Both the position numbers and the translations under genes were made by a program. This document shows, in pieces, positions 53,301 to 63,899 of a DNA stretch of 64,000 bases (position 1 is the first letter of the stretch; every line of letters begins with the position of its first letter). Source of the DNA: Helopsaltes ochotensis (taxonomy: Eukaryota > Chordata > Aves > Passeriformes > Locustellidae); assembly GCA_013400155.1 (NCBI GenBank), contig VXBM01000280.1, positions 787,581 to 851,580 on the forward strand, in the 5' to 3' direction. Under the pieces are notes generated by a model that was not told where the DNA came from, did no database searches, and saw nothing but the letters and a program-made list of their open reading frames with translations.

Positions 53301-56300
53301 CCAGGCATCCAAAGACAAAATTCATCCCTTAAGGTCATGATCTGGATTAAAGTAAGAAAATCCTGGAGAGAGTTTAGAAACTATGAAGCAAGAAAAAGGA
53401 TTATACTAATGAGTGAATTCAGTGATTTTTTTTTTTTTTGTGGTTTGGACAGATAAAATGTAGGTAGCATTTTCCATTCTGTTATTACTCTTAGTGTTAT
53501 CTAACTTAATTTATTAGTATCGTGACACGGTATGTCCGTTATACATTGTATAGAAGGCAGGGTTATACAGACAGACAACTATTTTCCACACACTTATTCT
53601 ACAGAACAACCTTTGCACAGCTCTAACGTACAATTCATATTTAAAGAGATATGTATATTGAACCCATTTGCTGTCAGGGCTTAGTCCTTTTAATTACTTA
53701 TGGCCTCAAATCTATTTTTTTCTCAGATTAACAATGATGTACTTTCTGTTCAGTCATAGACGGCAGCTCTATATGGAGATCGCAACGGTCAGTGAAGCCT
53801 ATTTACTCACAGGGCCCAGTGAGAGGGTTCAGCACTGTCCCCACACAGCAAAACCCCATCTTCACCGGCTTCCTATAAAACCCTAGCAAGCTCACTGAGG
53901 ATTGCTTCTCCACTTGTAGCCCCTGGCTGTACCCCTAACAGGCAATGTGATTTTATCACTTGTCCAGAAGCAGCACAGCGCTGTGTTCTCCTCCGAGGCA
54001 AACACACGACAGCCTCGGGAAAGTGCATGAGTGCAGCTCCTCTGCCTCCAGGCTGGAGCTGCCTGGTGCCCAGGCAGTGCTGGGAGAGTTGCAACTGTAC
54101 CTATGTAATGATGGACCGTTCAGGACTGCACTGCTGCTGAAGACTGGAGACACATTTCTGTCAGTAAAATTTGCAAGGCATCAAAACATGTTCTTCCACA
54201 GAGGCCAAGAGCAAATTGGTGACCAGCCAGGATCCTAGATTACAACTGACGGCGTCTATGTGGTGGATAAGCCTCCTTTCTATAACCCCAAATAAGAGTC
54301 CAAAGCAAGACCCACTCAGAGCCAGCATGGCCCTAGTCCCAGGGAGCTCACCCTGCCTGTACTGCAGTATGTTTATAGTAGATGTACTCACAGACAATGA
54401 GGGAGGAGGCCTAACCTAAATTGTCTGTTATCTGTTCTGATAGCCTTGTCCCTGAACCCGAGTGCCATGCAAAGGTCATAAGTTCCTGCCTGTAAAACCA
54501 TGATATTCGATGTTTAGTGGAACAATAGAACAGCTCTAAGAAGGCATACTTTGCTGCCTGAGGAGAGGCTGCAGCATGCTGGCTAGATCACACTGATGAG
54601 AACTGAGGTACCTTAGTTCAAATTCTTGCCCTGAACCAGTGATGACATTTCCTTTTGGATGCCCTGCTGCCTGCTAGCAAAGTATTCAATGGGTGAATAC
54701 TGCTGGTATTCTTTGGCTTTGTATAAAACTTGTACCTAAGCAACAGGAAAAGAATTTAATACCCTACAAATATAATTAAAGTACTAATAGGTGAATGGGG
54801 AGACCTGGATCCTGGTTCCTATTTCAGGCAAAACAGAGGGTCCCCTGCAGACTTCCCAGCCCAGTGGTTAGATATTGCTTACAGGTTCACTTTCCCCTAC
54901 AGCGAAATGGGTATGAACCCTGAGTTTCCACAACTTTCTGACAGCTGGGATTTGGGGCGACCCCAAGGGATATTGCTACATCATTGCTTTTGATGAAAAA
55001 ATGCTGTGTTTTCCTACAAACATGGGTACTAAGGAGTGTAGCTGTGCTTGTGCAGGAGCTGAGTCCCAGGAGTGACTAAGCCATGCACGAGGCACGAGTT
55101 AGTGCTGGCTCTTCCACATTCCCTCTTCAAGTGCCCGTGGGAAAATCCACACCTTGCAGGGGGACACTGTGCACGGGTTTGTTACCCTAAAGCCGGCACT
55201 GAGCAAGGCACCACCTCCACAAGGCAAAGCGGAAAGTAATGCAATAAATTAGTGCACCAGTTCTGGCTCAGCTGGATGGCTGCAGAGAAAGCTCAGGAAG
55301 CCATAAAATAAGGACACCATGAAATAAACGGAAAGATTATTTGTAATTAATTGCTTTTATACAGGATGATGTAAAGCAGACTTAAAATTACAGAGAATTA
55401 GTCTGGCAATTGTAAATTTTGCATACACTGTCATGGTTACTTCAAAACTGTCTATATACCACACTCTAACAAGCTTAAAGGAGTTGAAACAGAACTTCTA
55501 AATCATTTGCGTTTTAAATAAAGGACGCTATTTGGAGTAATAATACTTTTGATGAAGGGTTCAGAGTCAAGTGATACATGTGATTGATGTCCATAATAAT
55601 TGCATACTCCTATAATCCTTCCTCACCCGTAAGAGTTTGGAGCTTACATTTTGGATATTATTAATATTCAGACAAAAATAACTTGTGGGCAATATCATGT
55701 CCTGAACATGGTGGAGAATTAATCTATTTTTGTAAAACTGTTTAAGACTGATGGATACTTTTTCCTGCTTGAGTAAACACTAGCTAATTCTCTAGACCTC
55801 CCTTTTCTGCTCATGAAAATCCAAGTCCAAATGATTTCATGGATATTTAAAGGATGGTGCCAAATACTGAATACATAAAGATTAATTTCTCCCCTTGATA
55901 AAGACCTGATACTATTAATTACATTGCAAACATTTCAGCACTGTTTTTTTCTTGGGTTTTAATTTTCAAGAGAGAATACAGTGAATTTAGGAACAACAAA
56001 AAATGGAGAGAAAAAATGAGGATCCTGAAATGTAGCCATCAAATTAGACTTCAAGTCAAAGCGTCATGCTTGTTTTTTATTCTCAATAAGCAACAGGGCA
56101 GCTTGGAATAAACATGGATTGGAATTTTCTTCATCACTTTAATGAGTTCAAAGAGGCTGAACAATGACATAGAAGAGTTGAGCATTGCTGTGTGCAACAC
56201 AGTAAACAGATTAAAATTTTATACCTGAGCAAAAAAGGAATTTAACTATTAACTACGGCATGCAGAATAACTGATAAGTTATCACATAAACATAGCATAC

Positions 56301-56457
56301 TGTTATCAGGTTACAGTCATTCAGATGTTCTTAATTTTTACAAAGGCTAAAGATGGAAAAAGCTCTGAGACAAGATGAGTATGTGACATAAAACCACAAT
56401 AAGGAGAAGCACTTTACCATCTAGCAGCCTTTCCAGAGGATCAGAATTATCTGCTGT

Positions 56458-57453
56458 TTTATTATCCAGGCAGAAGCAGCAACAATTCAAAGCCTGTGGA
56501 GTTAATAACACATTAGACATTTAAGCAGGTCCTGAAAATGAAAATATTAGCAGTTCATGAAGTGCTCACAGAAGACCTGAGCCTGCATCCCCTGCCCTCA
56601 AATGCCACTTTGAAGAACTGCATTTGTGAGCTGTTCCCAGAGCAGAATGAAAGGCAGGAATCTGCAGGGAATGACTGATCAAGTCACAGGCTCGTGATTT
56701 TCTCACCAGCATAACAACTGCTAGTTCTTAAGGGACAACTTCTTACCCCATTTGATTGGCCAAAACCCACATTGCCTTTTACATAGAAACTTTCCTCTCA
56801 CTGAATCCAGTATTTCGGGGGGGGGGGGGGGGGGGGTGGTGGTTTTTCTTTTCTCTTCTGTTTTCACCACCTAATCTATTTCAAATCCTCTGGTTTGAAA
56901 TAGTCTAGCACAAATCAAAAAGAAGTAATGTATTTCTCTTCCTAATTCCGTTGTCTTTACAAAAGATGCCTGTGGGAGAGACGGGGCCTGAAAAATTTGA
57001 GGTTTAACCAGCACAGCTGATTCTCTCATCAGATAGGCTCCTTTCTCCTGGCAGACTTCTGCACTCCCTGATCTCCACATCAAATATAAAAACTACCCCC
57101 ACCCACCACCAAGATTCGTGTGCTATAAATCAGCCATTTTCCTTCCTCCAGCAAAATCAGCAAACCTGGTCTTTGTCATTTAGACTTGTCAAGAAGACAT
57201 GGGAGGGATGAAGAGTATTTACCCTGTTAGAGATAACCATAAACAAAGCCTCTCCCTTTTACTTCCTTGCAGTTGTATAGTTACATCCTCTTGATGTCAA
57301 TCAACTCCCCTCAAATCATAATACCTGCCTTGACTTTCCTGCTAGTGTTCTTTCACCATTTATGAATAGAACTATGCATTGAAAATGCATGTACCAAAAT
57401 GGGTTCATCCCTTTGTTCACAACATATTCATTTCTTCTTTGAAGTCAGACATC
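56458..57453 (-). other. NPY2R: Presumed NPY2R 3' UTR with candidate poly(A) signal
   Basis: After the TAG stop, the first canonical AATAAA I find on the minus strand is at 56,463-56,458 (TTTATT on the plus strand), which would give a 3' UTR of about 1 kb. A CATAAA variant near 57,360 could end a much shorter one. The segment contains the G20 run (C20 in the transcript) and a CCACC-rich stretch near 57,100. Longer 3' UTRs are possible. No transcript evidence was available. Confidence 0.35.
56817..56836. repeat. G20 homopolymer (C20 in the NPY2R sense)
   Basis: Twenty consecutive G on the plus strand, followed by TGGTGG. It lies about 620 bp downstream of the NPY2R stop codon. The length may be inaccurate, because long G runs are error-prone in sequencing. 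Confidence 0.95.
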
Positions 57454-58611
57454 CTAGACATTGGTAGGTTGTGTGAAAGAGTCCCCAGGGAACTGAATCC
57501 TCTTGGCTTCTAGTTTCTTCCTGGCTTTGAAAGCTGCTGATACTTCGGGGTGGATGGAGTCCAGCCGCTGTTCACACTGGAAGGCCGTGAGAAAGGCTGT
57601 CCTGTAGTTGTTATTCATCCAGCCGTAGAGAAGGGGGTTAGCAAACGTTGAGCACATGGCAATGACATGGAACACCGTGTAGATCAGTTTGTACTCTTTC
57701 AGGTCTAACACCTGACTGTCAATGTCGCTGACCAGCTGGAAAGTGTGAAAGGGCAGCCAGCTGACAGCAAACACCACAACCACGCACACCAGCATCTTGG
57801 TGGTTTTCCGGCGTCGGTGGTGATAGTGGTCATTCCCCGCCCCGGGGCTAACGTGGTTTTTGAGCTTGGTCCAAATACGGATGTAGGCATAGGAGATGAC
57901 TGCCAGAGGCAGCACATACTGGATCAGGAGCATGGAGATGCTGTAGATGGTGCCATAGTTGAGCTGCCCCTCCCCTGGCCACTTCTCAGAGCAGACCACA
58001 ATTTTGAAGTCGGGAATGATCTCAATCAAAGAGTACTCACGGAAGATGGCCAGGGGACTTGCCAATAGGGCACTGACTGCCCAGGCAACTCCTATAATCA
58101 GGAAGCTGATCCGCTTAGAGATTTTGCTTTCCAAGTGGTAGACAATGCAGCGGTGACGATCCAGAGCGATCACAGTCAAAGTGACAGTGGACACGTGGAC
58201 AGCAAGGGCCTGGGCATAAGGCACCAGGTGGCACAAGACCGGGCCCAGTTTCCATTCGCCCAAGAGCGTATAAACCAAAGTGAAGGGCAGGCACAGCGTG
58301 TTCACCAGCAGGTCAGCCACCGCCAGGTTGGCAATGAAGAAGTTAGTCACTGTGCGCATGCTTTTGAATTTGATGATCACGTGGATCACGAGGGAGTTGC
58401 CGATCACTCCCAGCAGGATGATGGAGCAGTAAGCAAAGATGAGAATTATTTGTACTTCAACAAGTGTTGTGCTGTCCTTCAGTTCTGGTTTAGGGTCCAG
58501 AGCCAATTCGTTGAGGGGTGTGGTGTATCTTGTCAAGTACAGCTTAGTGAACAGCTCCATTTTCATTTCATCTGTCTGGTTTTCCTCACCTACTGCTTCC
58601 AGGGGCCCCAT
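57454..58611 (-). CDS. NPY2R: Neuropeptide Y receptor type 2 (Y2), complete coding region
   Basis: This is a complete 385-residue class A GPCR with no intron in the coding region. Y2 receptors bind neuropeptide Y and peptide YY at the plasma membrane and signal through Gi/o; in neurons they act largely as presynaptic autoreceptors (family knowledge). Visible in the sequence: a hydrophilic N-terminus with an N-glycosylation sequon (NQT, 11-13); seven hydrophobic segments; N72 (1.50) in GNSLVIHVI; D100 (2.50) in NLAVADLL; a probable disulfide C127-C207; DRH (151-153) replacing DRY, as is normal for Y2; W177 in TM4; P234 in TM5; SWLP (284-287) in TM6; NPLLY (325-329) in TM7; and C346 as a likely palmitoylation site after helix 8. 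The length matches the family (about 380-385). The start is chosen because the MGP...ENQT N-terminus is typical of Y2 and the ATG has A at -3 and G at +4. The next Met codons (16, 18, 20) would lose the glycosylation site. No frameshift or missing key residue was seen. Confidence 0.98.
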   Translation of the reverse strand: MGPLEAVGEENQTDEMKMELFTKLYLTRYTTPLNELALDPKPELKDSTTLVEVQIILIFAYCSIILLGVIGNSLVIHVIIKFKSMRTVTNFFIANLAVADLLVNTLCLPFTLVYTLLGEWKLGPVLCHLVPYAQALAVHVSTVTLTVIALDRHRCIVYHLESKISKRISFLIIGVAWAVSALLASPLAIFREYSLIEIIPDFKIVVCSEKWPGEGQLNYGTIYSISMLLIQYVLPLAVISYAYIRIWTKLKNHVSPGAGNDHYHHRRRKTTKMLVCVVVVFAVSWLPFHTFQLVSDIDSQVLDLKEYKLIYTVFHVIAMCSTFANPLLYGWMNNNYRTAFLTAFQCEQRLDSIHPEVSAAFKARKKLEAKRIQFPGDSFTQPTNV

Positions 58612-58647
58612 CCTTGCAGCAGCTTGGTCAAAGCCACAGAGCTGCCC
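58612..58647 (-). other. NPY2R: NPY2R exon 2 5' UTR and splice acceptor
   Basis: Read on the minus strand, the 36 bases before the ATG are preceded by a T-rich tract ending TTTTGTTTTCAG/GGGC, a textbook 3' splice site. The AG lies at 58,649-58,648. The exon would therefore start at 58,647 and contribute a short 5' UTR without an upstream ATG. That the mammalian gene also has an intron in its 5' UTR is established knowledge; this exact junction is inferred from sequence alone. Confidence 0.75.
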
Positions 58648-61600
58648 CTGAAAACAAAACAGTACAAGAACAAGTGGAGAAATTGGTCCTCATGGGCTAA
58701 GACAAGAAGCTACAAGCTAAAGCTGCATCTCGTTCCTAACCCACATGCTACCTTGCAGAATTAAGAGAAGATCTGTCTTTATATATTTAAATTCTCTTGC
58801 CCTTACATTTTGAAGGCTGATCCAGTAATATTATTTAGGCATGACTCCTGCTGAAAATTGGAATAGATTTCAAAAGCACTCCAAAGACAAAGTTTGCCTA
58901 AGTAAATGCAGAAGGATTAAGATCCTGCTGTGTAGCATATCATTTTTTTACAGTCCACTACCTAAAATTAGTGCATATTTAGCAAAAATCTTCCAGTAAT
59001 ATCTATGGGAATTCTACATAGAACAGCACCATCCAGGCTGTTATTAGCATAATAATCTTCCAGCTTTTCCTTAATGAAAAGTGCTTCCTTTACATAGTTA
59101 CTAAATTCTTACAGGTTTATGCCCTTCCTTAATAGCAGTGAACTAATTGCTGGGGCCTTTCTTTAAGAAACTTTGTTTTACAATAGTTTGTGCCGTGAGG
59201 CAAATAAAAAATACCACTGATATAGAATTGAAATTATAGCATTTCTTTGAAATGACTATGTAACTTACACTGAAATCAACTCAAGAAACAATTGAAACAC
59301 AGTTTTACATGGTATTTCCTTTCTGTGTGATGTTTCAGAAAACAGAGCTCCTTGGAGGCTGCCAATCAGGCATTCATTTCTGACTGCAGTCATAGCGAAG
59401 AGCAAATCATTCCCCTGCTGATGTCAGTAATAATTTCACCACTGGCATAAAAATCACTTTTTTTTCCTTCCTTACACAAGCTGATCCAAATTCTGTGCTA
59501 CCCTAAGATTTCAGTAGGCACAATATATGAATGGTTTACAATCAGTTGCTGACTTGGACTTCAATCCAGCGCAAAAAAGTACCTGACCCCATGCAAACTG
59601 CCCAGAGCATGGGTGGCATGCTGACCAAGAACTGAGAACCTGGAGACTCCTTTCCTTGGCCCGGAAAAATAATAAGAAATTACCAGTGCCAAGCAAACTT
59701 ACCAACAAAACACCACTGTTTGCCACCAAGGGGAAAGGCAACCCTGAGTAACTCACTCTACTTCCCCATTCACTACCTTACCTAAGGCAGGCAAGAGTAG
59801 AGATGTCACTTTCTTGCCATCAAGTGTTCCACAGAGCTTAACCCTTCTCAAATTCAAGTCCTCCTAAAGAAACAGTTATTGATGTGTTTGTATGAACATG
59901 GCTTTTAAAAAATTCTTTTTCTTTTTTGATCAGCTCCATTTAATTCCTTCTGTCTTCAGAGAAATGTTTCAAAGGAACAGAGGTAAATTTTCCTCCCTAC
60001 CTCAGTTCCCAGTAACTATCAGTGAGTGACATCCTTCAGTATGGTTTCCAAACTGAGAAAGGAATGTTGTCTACCAGCAGGAGACTGAACCCTTTTTGCT
60101 TGCTTCTATCCCACACAACATCCCAAAGAATTTCTCAGGGCAAGCTATTTTTGCAAAAGAAGCAGGTCGACTGCATGAACTGAAAGGCATTTCCCCCCCA
60201 GCTAAACAGGTCAGAATTATGCCATACTGTTTAGTCTACAATTGTTCAACAATTAATAGTGCAAGCCTGAGATGTGAAACACCACAAGACATGTAGCTGA
60301 GATGTGCCAGCTGCTCATATTAGTGTACACTGCTGATTTTAGCAGTATAATCAGTTTTCAACGACTAGCCTAAGCAATGGATTTCAGGAAGGGACTCCTT
60401 ATCAATATACCTTTAGTCCGCCAGGTTAAAAATGTAAGAGATCCATCACAATTTGTAAAGTTAAGGCTATGTAGAAGTTGAGAACTCTGATGAGCATTTT
60501 CCTTTGACCCATTCCTACACCCAGGAATTACGCTTCCATATATTACAGTGGTGATATGGTGAGGTCCCAGGACTATAAGATGCTTTAAAATCTCTTTTTT
60601 TTTCAGTGCAGGTCATGTCTACATACAGAAGTAGAAAGGCGAGAGGGCTGACAAATATAAATTCTTTCCCTTCTTTGCCCTAAATCGAGGCAGAAGGATG
60701 TAGCTCAGCCAAATAACATAGCTTCCCTTTCTTCCCAAAAGTATTTTCACCCATTTCTTTAGTCCCTGACTTTCTGTTGATTCCTTCTTGCAATTCCTTC
60801 TTTTTAGCAAAGCCTTCTCTTGTTCTGACACTTTTGTTTTATTTGTTACTGCCGTATTCAGGCTGATGAAAGATGCTTTGGTCTCGTGAATAAGACAAAG
60901 CTGAGGGAGAAAGAAGGGACAACCGCGATGTAAAACAGAAATGAGCTCATGTGTCAGCAAGTGATGAAATTAACTGGACAAGTTTGACATTGTCGGTGGG
61001 ACAGTCATGTGGGCAAAATATAAGTTGCTTTCAAAAAATCGGGATAAAACGGAGATGACGCTCAGGAAGTGTTTGACGGGACCCTTTCTGTTCTTTTTTT
61101 GGATAAACTCTCCATGTGATAGCATTTACTGGCACACCTTGCATACGGCACCACATCAGGGCTTTTTTCCCGTTTTTTTCCCCCCCAGCAGTCAGATCCT
61201 CATGGTCAGGCATCAAATTGCGTCTAACTTTCGGCCGAGAAAGGCCAAGAGAGGATTTACATGGGTTCTGAGAGCAAGTAAGCAAAAAGGGCGGAATACG
61301 TGATTACATTAGCAAGCAGCACTCCCATCAGGACCGCAGTGCCTGCGCTGGGGAAGGGGCTAGGGTTGCTGGAGGCGAAGCTGGCAGCAAACGCGCCTTT
61401 GGGATGCGGCGCCGCTTCCCTCCCGCCCCCCGGAGCTGTCTCCGGGAAGGGACACCCATCCCGGGGGCTGACAGCCATCCCGGGGGCTGACAGCCATCCC
61501 GGGGACAGACAGCCATCCCGGGGGCTGACAGCCATCCCGGACACAGACAGCCATCCCGGGCACAGACAGCCATCCCGGGCACAGACAGCCATCCCGGGGG

Positions 61601-61684
61601 CTGGCACCCGTGCCCGGGCGCTGCGGGGATCCCGCCGCTGCCCCGCGCCGGGAGCGCCGCTCCGTCCCCCCTTCCCGTTCTTAC
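58648..61684 (-). other. NPY2R: NPY2R intron 1 (5' UTR intron), predicted
   Basis: The interval is bounded by the donor AAG/GTAAGA (exon ends at 61,685, GT at 61,684-61,683) and the acceptor at 58,648, giving an intron of 3,037 bp. Apart from the minisatellite and the CpG-rich donor end, I see no repeat or gene in it. A 113-codon minus-strand open frame at 60,619-60,960 resembles no family I know and has no coding context. The human gene has a several-kilobase intron at the same place, which supports the model. Confidence 0.65.
61456..61607. repeat. 19-bp GC-rich minisatellite, eight copies
   Basis: Units start at 61,456, 61,475, 61,494, 61,513, 61,532, 61,551, 61,570 and 61,589, exactly 19 bp apart. 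The commonest unit is CCATCCCGGGGGCTGACAG. The CCATCCCGG core is invariant, while the last ten bases come in variants (GGGCTGACAG, GGACAGACAG, ACACAGACAG, GCACAGACAG). Because 19 is not a multiple of 3, the array reads through all frames with a 57-bp super-period, which creates spurious long open frames on both strands. It lies within NPY2R intron 1, starting about 77 bp inside the predicted donor. Confidence 0.97.
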
Positions 61685-61760
61685 CTTCCGCTCGCCCCGG
61701 GCAGGCGAGCGAGGCACGGCGGGCTGCTGCCCCAGGAGCCGGTGCAGGGCAGGGCAGGGC
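61685..61760 (-). other. NPY2R: NPY2R non-coding exon 1, visible 3' part
   Basis: These 76 bases lie between the predicted splice donor and the N gap, within the CpG island. They end in GGAAG/GTAAGA on the minus strand. The 5' end of the exon and the transcription start are not visible: they fall in or beyond the gap at 61,761-61,987. The exon assignment rests on the donor, the CpG island and the gene's known two-exon layout. No transcript evidence was available. Confidence 0.55.
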
Positions 61761-61987
61761 NNNNNNNNNNNNNNNNNNNNNNNNNNNNNNNNNNNNNNNN
61801 NNNNNNNNNNNNNNNNNNNNNNNNNNNNNNNNNNNNNNNNNNNNNNNNNNNNNNNNNNNNNNNNNNNNNNNNNNNNNNNNNNNNNNNNNNNNNNNNNNNN
61901 NNNNNNNNNNNNNNNNNNNNNNNNNNNNNNNNNNNNNNNNNNNNNNNNNNNNNNNNNNNNNNNNNNNNNNNNNNNNNNNNNNNNNNN
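61761..61987. other. Assembly gap (227 N)
   Basis: A run of N inside the CpG island, entered from the left through a CAGGG short repeat (61,744-61,760). GC-rich promoter sequence commonly drops out of assemblies. The gap probably hides the NPY2R transcription start and part of exon 1. The true length may differ from 227. Confidence 0.99.
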
Positions 61988-62150
61988 GGGAAGGCTGCGG
62001 GCAGCGCTCGGGATGTGCCGGCTGCCCCTCGCTCGGGAGCCGACGGCCGCAGTGCCGCCGGCCTCAAGCAGGGATTTGGAGAAAGAGGGAGTCGTGCCAG
62101 ACCCGAGCTGGTGTACGCGCCGCACCCCCGAGGCTGCTTCCTAGCTTTCC

Positions 62151-63899
62151 CAGTCCCCGAGATGCCTTCTGAGGCAGCATAAAGGGGATGCCTTTGCTCC
62201 AAACAACTGCTGAAATCCTTGCTTACGAGCACCGCAGCTTGCACAGATTTTCTGATCCTCAGATGTGGCTGTTGCCAGAGCAGGTGTAAAAATAATAAAG
62301 CATTTACATATTCTGTCAAGAGCAAAATAATTTTTATCATATTTATTCACAAGGCTGGAAAGGTAAAGACAACAGCTGCTGCTTTTATTTGGTTCTATAT
62401 CAATCACCTTTCAAAACAGCTCTCCTGCCAGCCAGCTTGACAAGGACTAGTGCCAGCCAGCATTGCTGCGCCTCTGGTAGGGTCCAGCTTCGTTAAATCA
62501 ATCCATCAATGGGTTCTGCTTAGTATTTTACTGGGTGTCTGAAGCTTCTCTCTAGGTATAACTTCTGAGACTCAAGGGACTGTCTCCTCGGTGCATATCT
62601 GGGGGACCTGATTTACCAAAACGTGCTTCAGCCCTGGCCGTAGCTCCCAAGAATAGGAACTAGGAGATTTTGCTTTCTCTATGGCTGTAGCATTGATACT
62701 CAAACAATTCTCTTCCCACACCCTACAGAAGCTGCTCTCCAAAATAGGAATACTCCTTTACTTCCTGTCACTTAGGTAAATTTGCCTTCATATTTAAGGT
62801 AGTTTCAGGGATCAGCAACATTATCTTCCCTTTTCTGTCCTTTTTTTCTTGCAAGGGTGACTCTATACAAAAGCATTTCCCTTGTCAAAGGTAGTGCTCC
62901 TTGCTTTCATTATAGCTCAATAATAGGCCCTTATCTACAGTGAGAATGTTAAGGGAGCATCAAGGAGTAACTTCAGTGATTTAAGAGTTGTTTTTGAAAT
63001 TCAAAACATGTCCAGAGAACCCCCTTGGATCTTTACTAATTCAGGCTATCTCTTCAGGAAAGGCCTTGCTCTTAGTCCTTCAGGACTTCTGAGACTGTTA
63101 ATGGAATGCCTCTAGCTTATTGCAAAATAGATTTCTTTGATGACTAAATAAAGATCCAGGAGTTTCAAATCTCCTACCTCTGTTTATTCATTTCCCAAGT
63201 CAATCCAATTGTAGGATTTATTTTTTGATGTATCAACAGACATAAATGCATGCAGTGAGTTTTAGTAATTACAACACTTGTATAATACATGGCCATGACA
63301 GCCTGCAATCCTTCACTTCTCTGATGAGTAGTCAGCAGTGGCCTTCCACTGATCTCAGGGGCATTGTTGTTTTGCCCTACTCTGGACACTCTTTCTAACT
63401 TAACGTATATTTGCTATTCCTTATGTCTTGGAGGGTGTAGTGAAATGCTACAAATCTTTATAATCTGCCCAGCTCAGGATTCCATAGTTAAGAGAAGGCC
63501 GTTCCTTATTTACACTTCCAGATTCCAAGAAGTCAAGAAGTGCAATTTCCTAGAGGTTGTTATGCCAGTAAGGGTTGGCTTCCCATACTAGAGAAAGCAG
63601 GCATTACTCCCTGTTAAAAGGCAATTCTGTCTTCAAGCACAACTGAAACATTTAATGGAAATGCGTTTCTAATAAAAATCATCATTTTTTATTGCTCGTA
63701 AAAGAGTGGAATTTAATGGCCCCATAAACACTGCCTTGAAAAAAAAGCTATGAAAATGCTAACATCAAGGGCAGAAAGAGTCAAGTAGCAAATGGGCTGT
63801 TCAATATGAAATGAGCTGCTGGGTAATCACCTCCAAAGCAACTGTGGTACTTTGCTTTGTGTGCACTCAAATGTCCATCCCAAAAACCATGATAAGTCA
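62151..63899. other. NPY2R upstream flank, no gene seen
   Basis: Ordinary AT-rich sequence between the CpG island and the AP-1/GRE pair. I recognise no coding exon, CR1 fragment or RNA gene. Short open frames (up to about 88 codons) have no recognisable content. Confidence 0.6.

Larger units (their letters stand above)
47041..56457. other. Intergenic, downstream of NPY2R
   Basis: Contains the A tract (48.9 kb), the TA repeat with gap (50.27 kb) and a T run near 53,430. A GC- and CpG-richer patch at about 53,755-54,480 stands out from its AT-rich surroundings but shows no recognisable exon or transposon. A 117-codon minus-strand open frame at 52,972-53,325 is unrecognised; its charged C-terminus comes from purine-rich DNA. 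No RNA gene seen. Confidence 0.55.
61310..62150 (-). promoter_or_regulatory. NPY2R: CpG island, probable NPY2R promoter
   Basis: This is the only strongly GC- and CpG-rich segment in the window and contrasts sharply with the AT-rich surroundings. It contains many CG dinucleotides on both sides of the 227-N gap and covers the predicted exon 1 and its splice donor. It lies about 2.7-3.5 kb upstream of the NPY2R start codon on the same strand, so it is most simply read as that gene's promoter. Bidirectional activity cannot be excluded. The long open frames crossing it arise from GC-rich sequence, the minisatellite and the gap being read as unknown residues; they are not genes. Confidence 0.75.

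Noticed and set aside
58135..58764. 209-codon plus-strand open frame
   Set aside because: It is the antisense of the conserved NPY2R coding sequence; its length reflects the codon bias of the true gene.
61300..62172. Long open frames (up to 290 codons) on both strands across the CpG island
   Set aside because: They run through 227 N read as unknown residues and through the 19-bp minisatellite, and the remaining content is Pro/Arg/Gly-rich from GC-rich DNA. No family is recognisable.
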